Below are positions 1 through 10,486 of a stretch of 64,000 bases of DNA, piece after piece. The stretch covers positions 1,984,001 through 2,048,000 of the forward strand of contig CM071591.1 of assembly GCA_036429605.1 (NCBI GenBank). Reading direction: 5' to 3'. The position numbers and the translations under genes were made by a program. Numbering within the stretch: the stretch's first letter is position 1; each line of letters begins with the position of its first letter. The notes under the pieces are model-generated. The model did not search any database, was not told the origin of the DNA, and saw only the letters and a program-made list of their open reading frames with translations. This DNA comes from Cladobotryum mycophilum. Taxonomy: Eukaryota > Ascomycota > Sordariomycetes > Hypocreales > Hypocreaceae.

Positions 1-402
1 GATGACTGCGCCTAGCGATGTTTATAAGCCATGCACAGATGGCTCTGTGCCTGCACCTCGATGCTGTGATAAGTCCAACGACAACTTCCCCTGTCGCGCT
101 GGTTAGTTTCTCGAGAACCACCCTCATACTCGTCCACCCATCCCAGTTAACTCAAGAGTAGTAACTTTTAAAGATTCCGATGATTTCCATGCTCAATGCA
201 AGAAGATGGGAACCTACCGAGCTTGCTGCCCCAACAAAAATGTATGGTCACCTCTCCCCCCTCTCTCTCTCCCCTCCCTCGCTGTGTGTGTGAGAGCGTG
301 TGAGAGTGTGTGTGAGTGTGTGTGAGTGAAGATATGTGCTAACATATATTTGTGCCTCAGGGTGTAACCACTGATGAATGCCCTTTTGACTTCCCCTACT
401 AA
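1..402 (+). CDS. Small secreted cysteine-rich protein, class II hydrophobin-like (5' end outside window)
   Basis: Exons 2-101, 174-241 and 361-402 join in frame to give 69 residues and a stop. Introns are 102-173 (GTTAGT...AAAG) and 242-360 (GTATGG...CTCAG, branch GTGCTAACA). The order of the eight cysteines is C-CC-C-C-CC-C, with spacings of 9, 8, 11, 8 and 10. Class II hydrophobins have the same order with about 9, 11, 16, 8 and 10, so the two middle loops are shorter here. The segment DFHAQCKKMGTYRACC resembles the second half of the hydrophobin fold, and two introns are usual in such genes. Class II hydrophobins are secreted amphipathic proteins that coat spores and hyphae. The signal peptide must lie left of the window and cannot be checked. 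It could instead be another small cysteine-rich secreted protein. Confidence 0.5.
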
Positions 403-2935
403 CTCATGCATTACACAAATTCATGAAAGGGATGAATCAAGGCGGCGTATCAACTTCTCATTTTGTTACGGTTTGTATGTGAAGTTGTGTCGTCGCACAA
501 CCCGATGATTTTCCCACATGTACCGTCTTGAGCTAGCCTGGTCAGGTCAATCGAAGCTCAGCTATAATCGAAGCTTCTTGCTTTCCTTGTACAGATGATG
601 TACTTGTTTGGTTTTCTTATTCTATCAGAACTATTGTACGCCGCCGCGGTCTTGATGGCCACATCTATTTTAGAAAACAGACATAGTAAATGATGCCATA
701 CTTTGTAGTTGCCCGTTTTTTTAAAGGCAAATAAAATAGACAGGCATTCAATTTTCATTCATGATGTAAAGTCTGGCTAGTACATGCAGCTTCTCTTACT
801 TTTGTACAAAGGTTGATAGGATATCAGATCTATTCCATGCATGTTAAAACTGCCGCTTTTACCCCGCCCTGATTTTTAGTGATGTACATAGGTTACTGCA
901 ATTGGTAGAGGGCTCTTTACCCACCCCCACCTTGAGTCCGTGAATGAATGATTGGGGAGCTTTGAGATTGGTGATCAGAGTCAAAGTCAAAGACAAGAAA
1001 ATTTTGTCATGATATCGCAATCAGGGGACGACACGTCATGTATCGGCGGACGGAGGTCGGGTTACTGGCAAGCGCCGGTCATCCCTTTTTTCATTTGTTT
1101 TTTTCTTTTCATATGTCTTGAAGATTGCGAATTGAGAGATATCCAAGAACGTTATACGAAGCGAGTCACTAATCAATGCATCTTTGGTAGTCCGTCCAGG
1201 GCAGTGAAAATACGATGCATAGATTCAGAGCCGGCTGGGCACCGAGGCACCGAGGCTGGTAGGGAGCGTTGACAGGTGTTGCAGCAGTGCAGTGCAGTGT
1301 AGGGCTTGAAGCTGTAGGTAAGCTTGCAGGGTTGGAAACCCAAGGGACTGACTGGAAATCACTGAATCGGGAACGGAGTTCGCCTGAAAATCGCCGTACC
1401 CTGCCTCGGCTAAGTGGGGCTCTGATGCCCCGCTAGTTTAAACCGAAGGCCGCCGGGTTCAGTTGTTTAGCGTAGTATTAGGAACGTTGAGAATCATTAA
1501 GCGTTTGATTGATTAATGATATGATGATGGTGGACGTTTTACATGTCGTTGAAAACGTTTGATGGTGGGCGTTTTAGGAGAATGTGCTGGGTACCTAGTA
1601 CCTTACCTAGGCACTTGCCTTGTGAAGAAGTGATGTAAAGCATTCCAATTATGTAATATTTGCAAGGACTTGCTAAACATGAGGAAAGAGTAATGGGATT
1701 GATTGTATGCCAAATTTCTCTCACCGAACCCAGCCAGGAGGAAGATTATGCCTACCATAGGCAGGTCCTACTCAAAAAAACGTAAACCAACCAATTGACT
1801 CTCGTTGATTTGTTTCCTAACCAAGAGCCAAGAATGACGTTTACAGCGACTAGACAGCAGGAAGTACCCACATCCATGGAACGATTGAATGGACCCGTTG
1901 CCGTCTCGCCGAGCCTTTAGCTTACTCTTGGACCTTGCTCATCCAAGACTACCTGCTGTCTCATTGGGAGCACTAAAATCTTCAAGGCCTTAGCATGCCC
2001 CCAAGCCTTGATCAAGCGCACGATACGCATTCTCTCGCTCTTCTTCACTGAACTTTGAGCCTCTCAAGGCCTGCCGCAGCCCACCGGGAACCCCGCGCTA
2101 TGGCCACCAAACCTCTGCCTGTTGGCAATGGGATTGAATGCATGCATTCATTCATCCGCTTGATGTGCTCAGCCCAACACACAGCTGCCCCCCACCACCA
2201 CTGCCTCAGAAGCACATCTCGGGCTCAAGGACTCTTGACTGAGCCCGCCCGCTCCAGAGACACACAATGATTGTGGCGGCATGACACGCGGTATGGAACA
2301 GGGGATTAAAAAATACATTTCGGATCCGTGGATGTCCATCCGTGTCGGCAGTTGGTGATCCGTCGACCGATTATCCCATCCCACCCTATCGGCAGAGGCC
2401 AGAGACGCAACCAAGTTCTACACAGTCCCCGGGACCCATGTCAGGCGTCAAACTTTCTAGAATAGCTGCTGCAAAGCTACTAGTCAGTATCCTGTCTCAT
2501 GTACGCGGCGTGTACATCCATACATCCATATCTGGGTCCTTCAGAATAAATAAATACCTTGGGATAGCTCCCCGCTAAATAGTTTGGACCCAGCTACCAA
2601 CCACACATTGGGTTTTTCCCCTCATCCTCCGATCCCAGCTTATAACTACTTGCTTTGCTCTTGATTTATTTTCTATAACTCTTGTTCCATTGCTTTACTT
2701 TGCTTTCCTCCCAAAAGCTTTGCAATTGATAAGGTCAGTGTTCTAGCATACACCCTTCGCTTGGGTCCGCCTCTGGAAGCACCCCTCCTTCCCTCCTCCT
2801 CCAAACCAAGCATGTCCAACCCCATAATATCTTCTTCCCCCTCACCAATTTGTCTTCACCTCCTAAATACTCCTCCTCGATCGATTGAGCTAATACAGGC
2901 GGCTTAGCAGAGTATCTCTTGATATTTGAGTCATC
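403..2935. other. Intergenic region upstream of the CYP505 gene
   Basis: No convincing gene is visible in these 2.5 kb; the short ORFs have no recognisable domain. At 1408-1419 a GGCTAA hexamer abuts GTGGGG, and GGGGC (1416-1420) is inverted as GCCCC (1427-1431). The last 300 bases (about 2620-2900) are rich in C and T, as is common in fungal promoters and leaders, and probably belong to the CYP505 promoter and 5' leader. Confidence 0.5.
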
Positions 2936-5900
2936 ATGGCCGAAACCGTCCCCATCCCAGAACCTCCTGGATTGCCTTTCCTTGGTAACCTGGGCGAGTT
3001 CACCACCAGCCCCGTCAAGGATCTCCTTCGACTTGCGGATACCTATGGTGCCGTTTACAGACTTCACCTTGGAACACGACCCAATGTCTTTGTTACCACC
3101 AACGAGCTTGTTAACGAGGTCTGTGACGAGAAGCGTTTCAAAAAGTGCTTGGGCAATGTCCTCCGCGAAGTTCGAAACGGTGTTCACGATGGTCTCTTTA
3201 CCGCCCATGATGAGGAGCCCAATTGGGGCAAGGCCCATCGTGTCCTCATTCCAGCCTTTGGACCTCTCTCCATCAGAGGCATGTTTGATGAAATGCACGA
3301 CATCGCCTCTCAGTTGTCCATGAAGTGGGCTCGCCATGGTCCTCAGACCCCCATCCATGTGTCCGACGACTTCACCCGTCTGGCCCTCGATACTCTGGCC
3401 CTCTGCGCCATGGACTACCGTTTCAACTCGTACTACCACGAGGAGATGCACCCGTTCGTCCAAGCCATGGGCGACTTTTTGGCCGAGTCCGGCAGACGTA
3501 ACAGACGACCTGCCTTTGCCCCCAACTTCATGTACCGTGCTGCCAATGAGAAATACTGGGCCGATGTTGGCATTATGAGAGATACTGCCGATGCTGTCGT
3601 CGAGGCCCGAAAGAAGCAACCCAATGACCGCAAGGACCTTCTCGCTGCTATGCTTGCTGGCGTCGACCCTCAGACTGGTACCAAGCTCGACGATGCCAAC
3701 ATCACCGATCAGCTCATCACTTTCCTCATTGCAGGCCACGAAACTACCTCAGGCATGCTGTCCTTTGCCTTCTATAATCTTCTCAAGCACCCCGGTGCTT
3801 ATCAAAAGGTTCAGAAAGAGGTTGATGACGTTATCGGCCGAGACCCCATCAAGGTGGAGCACATCTCCAAATTGCCATATATTGCTGCTGTAAGTTGTGC
3901 CTGCTGAATTTGGTTCTCAGCAACGGATTACTGACCATATATCAACAATAGGTACTCAGGGAGACTCTTCGAGTCACCGCTTCCATTCCTGCTTTTACTG
4001 TTGAAGCCAAGGAGGATACCCTTCTTGCGGGCAAGTACTTTGTTCGCAAGGGTGAGCCCATTACGGCTCTGATTGCTAGATCCCATGTTGATCCTGTCGT
4101 CTACGGTGAGGATGCCGAAGAATTCAAGCCGGAGCGTATGCTTGACGACAGCTTTAATCGCCTCAATACCGAATTCCCCAACTGCTGGAAGCCATTCGGT
4201 AATGGTAAGCGAGCCTGCATCGGCCGACCATTTGCCTGGCAAGAGGCTATGCTCTGCATGGCCATGCTTTTCCAGAACTTCAATTTCACCCTTGATGATC
4301 CCAACTACCACCTCGAGGTTCAGGAGACATTGACCATTAAGCCAAAGGACTTTAACATGCATGCCTCTCTTAGGCACGATTTGACTCCCACCGAATTGGA
4401 ACAGCGCCTTGCTGGCAAGATCGCGGAACCTGCCCAGGATGAGAAGAAGAAGCACCCGGCTGCGACTACCAGTGAAGGATCCAGGAAGCCAATGGCTGTT
4501 TACTACGGTTCCAACAGTGGCACATGTGAAGCCTTGGCACAGCGACTCGCTGGTGATGCACCCAACCACGGCTTCAATGTAACCGACCTTGGTCCTCTTG
4601 ATTCCGCAAACGGCAAGCTCCCCAAGGATCGTCCTGTGATTATTGTTACTTCTTCATACGAAGGCCAAGCCCCATCCAACGCCGCTCATTTCATCGCATG
4701 GATTGAAAGCCTAAAGGGCAAGGAGATGGAAGGTGTTTCATACGCCGTGTTTGGCTGCGGTCATCATGATTGGGTCCAAACCTTCCAACGCATCCCCAAG
4801 CTCGTTGATTCAACTCTTGAGCAGCTTGGCGGTGACCGAATCATCCCCATCGCTACTACAGACGCAGCAGATCGCGACATGTTCAGTGACTTTGAGACCT
4901 GGGAAGACGAGTCACTGTGGTCGGCACTGAAGGAAAAGTACGGTGCGACTGAGGACGTTGAGGCCGGCGATGGCGGTCTGACGGTTGAAGTGTCTCTTCC
5001 CCGAAAGACCACCCTGAGACAGGACGTCGAGGAGGCCCTTGTTCTCTCGACAAGGACTCTTACCGATTCTGGATCTATCAAGAAGCACATTGAGATTCAG
5101 CTGCCCACTGGCATGAGCTACAAATCCGGTGACTACCTTGCAGTCCTCCCTATCAACCCCAAACAGACCATCACTCGTGTCTTCCGCCGCTTCCACCTTT
5201 CCTGGGACGCATTCCTGAAGATTGAGTCGGACCGACCAACGACTCTGCCAACTGGATCGGCTCTTTCTGCTGCCGATGTTCTTGGCGCATATGTTGAACT
5301 CAGCCAACCGGCTACCAAGAGGGTAAGAAATTCTCAGGAGAACATCTTTATTCAGTTGCTAACACACGATGTACAGAACATTTTGACACTTGCTGAGGCA
5401 ACCGAAGATGCCGAGGCTAAAAAGGAGCTGGAAAGCCTTGCTGGCGACAACTATCAGCAGGATATTAGCGCAAAGCATGTGTCGATTATCGATTTGCTGG
5501 AGAAGTACCCGACTGTCGAGCTTCCCTTTGCTTCATACTTGTCTATGCTTCCACCTATGCGAATCCGTCAATAGTGAGCCTTATATATCAACCTCTGGGT
5601 ATTCGGAAATGAACGGACGTACTAACATATATATAGTTCCATCTCCTCCTCACCCCTCGCTGACCCCACGAAGTTGACACTCACCTACTCGGTTCTTGAA
5701 CAGCCTCACCTTTCTGGCCAGGGTGAGCACATTGGTGTTGCTACCCACTTCTTGTCTTCCCTCGTTGCTGGCGAGAGACTCCACGTTGCTGTCCGCCCAT
5801 CGACCGCATTCCATCTTCCCAGCGATGCGGAGAATATCCCCATCATCGGTGTTGCTGCTGGCTCTGGTCTGGCTCCGTTCCGTGGATTCATCCAGGAGCG

Positions 5901-6312
5901 TGCTGCCATGATTGGTGCCGGTCGCAAGGTCGCCCCGGCTCTCATCTTCTTTGGCTGTCGCTCACCAGACACGGATGATCTCTATGCTGAAGAGTTTGCC
6001 CGTTGGGAAGCCCTCGGAGCTGTTTCCATGCGCAAGGCTTACTCGCGTGCCTCGGACAAGTCTTTCGATTGCAAGTATGTCCAGCACCGTATGTCACACG
6101 ACCGTGATGATATCTACAAATTGTGGGACCAAGGTGCCAAGATCTACGTGTGCGGTAGCAAGGACGTTGGCAAGGCAGTTGAGGATGTCTGCACTGAGCT
6201 GGTGATTGAGAGAGCCAAGGTTGATCTGAGCAAGGAAATCACGGCAGAGGATGCAAAGGAGTGGTTCAACATTCACAGGAATGAGAGATACATGACGGAC
6301 GTGTTTGACTAA
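2936..6312 (+). CDS. CYP505-type self-sufficient P450 / P450 reductase fusion (P450foxy-like fatty acid hydroxylase)
   Basis: Exons 2936-3889, 3952-5322, 5377-5573 and 5637-6312 encode 1065 residues, the usual size of fungal P450foxy. The N-terminal P450 half has the I-helix motif AGHETTSG (about residue 265), ETLR (about 322) and the heme loop FGNGKRACIG with Cys407 as thiolate ligand. The reductase half has the FMN-binding GSNSGT (about 504), the FAD motif YSISSSP and the NADPH region GSGLAPFRGF. Members bind to membranes or lie in the cytosol and hydroxylate fatty acids near the omega end, passing electrons from NADPH through FAD and FMN to heme in one chain. The 54-nt intron 5323-5376 is a multiple of three and leaves the frame open when retained. 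The start lies in the good context ATCATCATGG. The substrate here is inferred from the family; some CYP505 members act in polyketide pathways. Confidence 0.95.
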
Positions 6313-6760
6313 ATCTGATGATTGGATGTAGGAGCTGGGGGTATATATGAATTGGTTACAAATGATAGGTTTGGATATACAGGTTAACATCGAGGATGAG
6401 TTGACTACATGAAGTCTCTGTGTTCCATCAATAAGCATATCCATCATGTGGAATTATCAAGTATCTTGTTTTGGCTCGTCTTGTGCTAAAGCCGCCAAGG
6501 ACAGTTGGTCACCAGCTCCCCAAAGGGAATCGTGGCGTTTCACTGTCAATGACCTCACCACGAGGTCATACTCACATAGCATCAAAGATCAACATCAAGT
6601 TGGCCACTGAAACACACATCAGACGTCATTTCAATGCCACCGCGACTCGTTGGCGAGTATAAGTCTCCCAACTCTCTCCATATAGTTTTACCATCATAAA
6701 CCATTTTTGCCCGCCCAACCCAATCCAATTTCTTGACAAGACAGCGAATAACTTGACAAA
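6313..6760. other. Intergenic, CYP505 to thioredoxin-like gene
   Basis: These 448 bases hold the CYP505 3' UTR and the promoter of the next gene. No ORF or RNA gene is supported. Confidence 0.5.
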
Positions 6761-7346
6761 ATGACTGTCCACAACATTCAATCGTGAGCATTCTTCCCAT
6801 CCCATCCTACGACAAACTTCCATCTTGGTATCAATACTATCTTGCTTTTATCATCAGCTTTCAAGACTTGTGTGACTGAAACCTGAGGCCATCTAGCGTC
6901 GGATCCTTCAAATCCACCATCGCCGAGCATAAAGTCGTCCTCGTCGACTTCTTCGCCCTGCGGGACTCCTCCTGCAAAGCCGTCGCCCCCGTCATCGCAG
7001 AGTAAGCTTTTTCTTTCTTTCTTCGTCCTTCTTCTTCTTCTTCTTCTCATCTCTGTGGATCCTCTCCCTTATCCACCTTTCCGATTATTCATGAGACCTA
7101 AATAATGTTTTCTAACCGGGCGGCGCTTCCACCCTCTCCCCCGCTTCTGGTAGATGCTCCAACGATGAGAAATATAAAGACTTTTACTTTGCCAAAATCG
7201 ACGTCGACCTTCTCCCTGCCTTGTGCGATGAACTACACATTCGTGGACAACCTACGCTTCAGCTATACAAAGATGGAGAAAAGGTCGCGCAGGTTCTTGA
7301 GCCATCGCCTGAGAGTCTGACGGAGTTCCTTGATAAGGGATTGTAA
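6761..7346 (+). CDS. Thioredoxin-like protein with degenerate active site
   Basis: Exons 6761-6783, 6897-7001 and 7154-7346 give 106 residues, the normal thioredoxin length. The fold is clear: VVLVDFFA (beta strand before the active site), AKIDVD, and GQPTLQLYKDG with cis-Pro76. The canonical WCGPCK is replaced by RDSSCK at residues 30-35, so the attacking N-terminal cysteine is Asp31 and only Cys34 remains. A dithiol reductase reaction is therefore not expected; monothiol chemistry, a scaffold or chaperone role, or a partner-binding role is possible. The short first exon (MTVHNIQS) matches the usual fungal thioredoxin start. It follows CYP505 on the same strand and converges on erdS. The donor of intron 1 is GTGAGC, and the second is GTAAGC. 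Confidence 0.85.
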
Positions 7347-7767
7347 AACAAACTCTCAACATGTATTATGTATCAAGTAGCTCGTCGTGTTATAAAAATA
7401 AATATAAAAAAAGATAAAAATGAAAGAAAACTATCATCGCATTCTAGCAATGGTTTAACCCTGCACTTTGTAAAGGCGAATCAAGAATATCACATACCGA
7501 CAGAGATGAGATGTATAGATTATAAAGTAAATTCATAACCATTCGTGACATGTACATAGGAAAAGTCAATGTCCACCGTACCTCCAACCTTTTCCCCGCC
7601 CTGTTTACCACCCAATCTATCTACTGATCGTAATAAAACTATTCCGTGCCTTGTAAGGTGGTATCTTAAAAGGAATTGAGACCAAAAAGTGCTCAATGTA
7701 AACAATACTGACAACCATCCCGTATACGCCAAACTAGCTAGACCAATACCGCCATATTCATTACCCC
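7347..7767. other. 3' UTRs between convergent thioredoxin-like gene and erdS
   Basis: An A/T-rich spacer of 421 bases between two convergent stop codons. It should hold both polyadenylation regions. Nothing else is seen. Confidence 0.5.
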
Positions 7768-10486
7768 TTAATCCTGGAAGAACTTGATAATTTGTTGCAG
7801 GTCACGCAAGCCAACGCCATGTTTGGGGTAGCATATGTAGACTTCTTCTCCCAGAGCACCAAACTTGGAGCGGAAGCTGGCCTTGCGTCGCAGACCAAGA
7901 CTCTCGACGATAGAACGGTATGTAGTAGCCAGGAACTTGGCCCGGATACCGTGCAGATGCTCTCCTGGAGTCAACTTTTCGGAAACGCCAACACCAAAGG
8001 TGACCTGGCCTGTGACACTGGACAGTGTGTGGTCAATCAACACCTCAATGGCGCCGTTGACAGATCCGGGGAAATCGAGGGCCCACTTCACTTGCCAGCC
8101 ATAGCGAGGCGCAAGCTTGGCCAAGACAACCATGGCCATGACCTTGCCATCCTTCTCAGCCGCAAAATAGCGTCGATGTTCAGGGTCGACCCAAGGTCGC
8201 ACCTCTGTCAGGTGAACCTGCTTGCCCTTCCGGTTGGCCTTCCAGGCTTCGATTTGGGGGTCTACTTTCTTAATGAAATCGTTATCAAGTTTGACTTCGT
8301 GGACCTTGATGCCCTCGCGCTCGACACGACGTGCCTTGGCTCCACCAGCAGGGCTCTGGTGCCTGGTAGTATCGACTCGCTGCTCCTCAGTGCAAGAAAG
8401 TGTACGCCAGCCCATATCGTGAGCAAGGATCTTTTGGACGTCGTATGAAACAAGCATCCAAATAGGGGTCAGGCGGAGCTCCGAAACAACGAATTTGACA
8501 AATGCCGTCAAGACCTCTTTATACTGTGATTTATCGCAGAGGGGATCGCCAGTAACCATGGCAAACTTCTCCTGCTTAACATAGCCCACAGCTGCGCCAG
8601 ACTTGTGACGCCAGAGGTCAAATCGGTCATCGAGCCAAGAGGTGTTTGAGGCATCACCATAGTTTGCAATGAGCTTCTCAACGGGAGGGGGTTAGATCCT
8701 GCGTAAGATTTGGTGGTATCGGCGTCGGGGTGCGGCAGACCAGGCTTGCGGTCCGGAAGCGACTTGGGGTCACGATAGAAGAGGGAGGCATTTCGAACAT
8801 CTCCAAGCTCCAACATCCAAGTCACAATACGCTCCAATCCGAGACCGGCCCCAGCGTGTGGAGGCGCGCCAAGTTCGAAGCCAGCAAGATACTCCTCCAT
8901 ACCTTCATCAGCAATACCTGCAGCTGCCATGTTGGTGCGAAGCTCATCAATATTGTGGATACGCTGGCCTCCGGAGCAGATCTCCTGCCCACGAATGAAA
9001 ATATCGAAAGAGCGCGTCCATTTGGGGTCCTCTGGGTCCTTGTGGGTGTAAAACGGGCGTGCATTAGTGGGGAACCTGTCGAGGACGTAGTAATCAGTGT
9101 TGTACTTCTCCCTAACAAGCTGACCCAAGCGGATTTCGTCGGGTGTCGATAGATCTTCCTCTTCAACTTGACGCCCGTCATCTCGCAACATTTGGAGACC
9201 TTCTCTGAAGTCAAGGATAAGCGTCTCTTCTGCGTACTTGAATTCGCTACTAGGCCAGCGATCTTGGAGGACTTTGACCTCGGGCATTTCGTACACGGCC
9301 TTGAACACAGACTTGAGGAACTCATCAAGAACCCAGATGACCTCATGATAATCGTGATCAATAGCCATCTCAAGGTCAAGACCCGTGTACTCGGTCAGAT
9401 GACGATGTGTGTTGGAGTTTTCGGCACGGAAGACAGGGCCAATCTCAAAAACACGACCAAAATCAGCGGAGACAGCCATTTGCTTGGCCAACTGCGGACT
9501 CTGAGCCAAGAAGGCTTTGCGGCCAAAGTAGTTGACCTTGAAAACGGAAGATCCACTCTCGGTCGCAGCAGGCTGAAGCTTGGGAGTACTAATCTCAACG
9601 AAGCCATGATCCTCAAGAGTCTCGCGGAACTTGCGAGATACCAGGGATCGGATTCGGAAAAGGGCCTGATTAGCTGGGTGACGCAGATCAAGAATTCGAG
9701 CCGACATGCGACTACGCAGGCCCTCGGGAGGCTTATAAACGCTGAAGGGGGCGCTTTGGGCAGCATTCACAAGATAAATAGCGTGGATATCGACTTCAAG
9801 ATGTGACACGGTGGCAGATCGAATGGGCTCGGGCGGTGCCTTCAAAACACCGTTGACCTGGAGGAGAGACTCGGGGGAGAGTTTCTGAACCCATTGCACC
9901 ATGTCCATATTGTCTCGAGAAAGAACGCCTTGAATCGAGTGCGTCTGGTCGCGAAGAAGGAGGAAGTCGAGGGCCTTGGACAGCTGACGCTGCGTATGTA
10001 TTCTACCCCGGAAGTTGACCTCGGTGCCTACTGGCAGGTCTTCGAGTTCGGGAATGGTGTTGATTTCGTAAGGGTGAGTTGGCCATTCTGAAGAGCTAGC
10101 GGTGCTGCGAACGCTGTCAATGCTAGAGCGTCCCGAACCGGAACCAGATTGTTGGCTAGGGCCGTCGTTCAAGGAACTGAGGATCGACCTAGATGCCTCG
10201 CTGTGAACTCCATGGGCCAGAGGAGAGGATGGAACGTGGTGGAATGAGGGGGGAACGAAGGGCCAAAGGAAGGCGATGAAGGAGTTGAGGGCGACATGGT
10301 AAAGCTGTTGACGCTGTGGCTAACAGCGTGATAGGATCGCGGGCAATGCTCTTTAGGTAGATTAGAACGATCAGGACTCTCGCGTCTGCTGCCAGTTCTA
10401 CTGCCGGCTCTGCTGTGTGATCTAAAAGGGAGGCCGAATGCGGAGCCTGTAGGAGAAGCAATACCACTACCGACCGGAGGAGCCAT
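7768..10486 (-). CDS. erdS: Ergosteryl-3beta-O-L-aspartate synthase: AspRS fused to DUF2156 (two apparent frame breaks)
   Basis: Reads from 10486 to 7768 with no intron, about 906 residues once two frame breaks are allowed for. After a Ser/Pro-rich extension of about 140 residues comes an OB-fold anticodon-binding domain (GTEVNFRGRI), then a class II aspartyl-tRNA synthetase core with QSPQLAKQM, motif 2 FRAENSNTHRHL, ICSGGQ and motif 3 GLGLERIV. The last 300 residues are a DUF2156/GNAT-like aminoacyl transferase domain. This fusion is the known architecture of fungal ErdS, which charges tRNA-Asp and moves Asp to the 3beta-OH of ergosterol. Frame breaks lie at a G6 run (10248-10253, in the low-complexity N-terminus) and near a G5 run (8687-8691, in the linker between the two domains). 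Conserved sequence resumes at once after each, so a sequencing error is more likely than loss. The start is the first ATG of the SP-rich frame; the exact N-terminus is less sure. Confidence 0.9.

Noticed and set aside
952..1272. 106-codon ORF in the left spacer
   Set aside because: It starts at a non-ATG codon and shows no domain, splice logic or codon preference.
2735..3739. 334-codon ORF on the minus strand opposite CYP505
   Set aside because: It is a codon-bias shadow of the P450 domain and has no recognisable domain of its own.
7768..8589. Separate free-standing DUF2156 gene
   Set aside because: The frame joins directly to the AspRS part after one base, with linker sequence typical of the fusion and no promoter room between.
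8508..8692. Alternative C-terminus of erdS in the AspRS frame
   Set aside because: After the break the tail has no homology, while the other frame resumes the DUF2156 domain at once.
10181..10248. Intron in the erdS N-terminus in place of a frame break
   Set aside because: A 68-base GTTCCC...CTAG intron would restore frame, but the donor is poor and the skipped frame is open and continuous with the rest.
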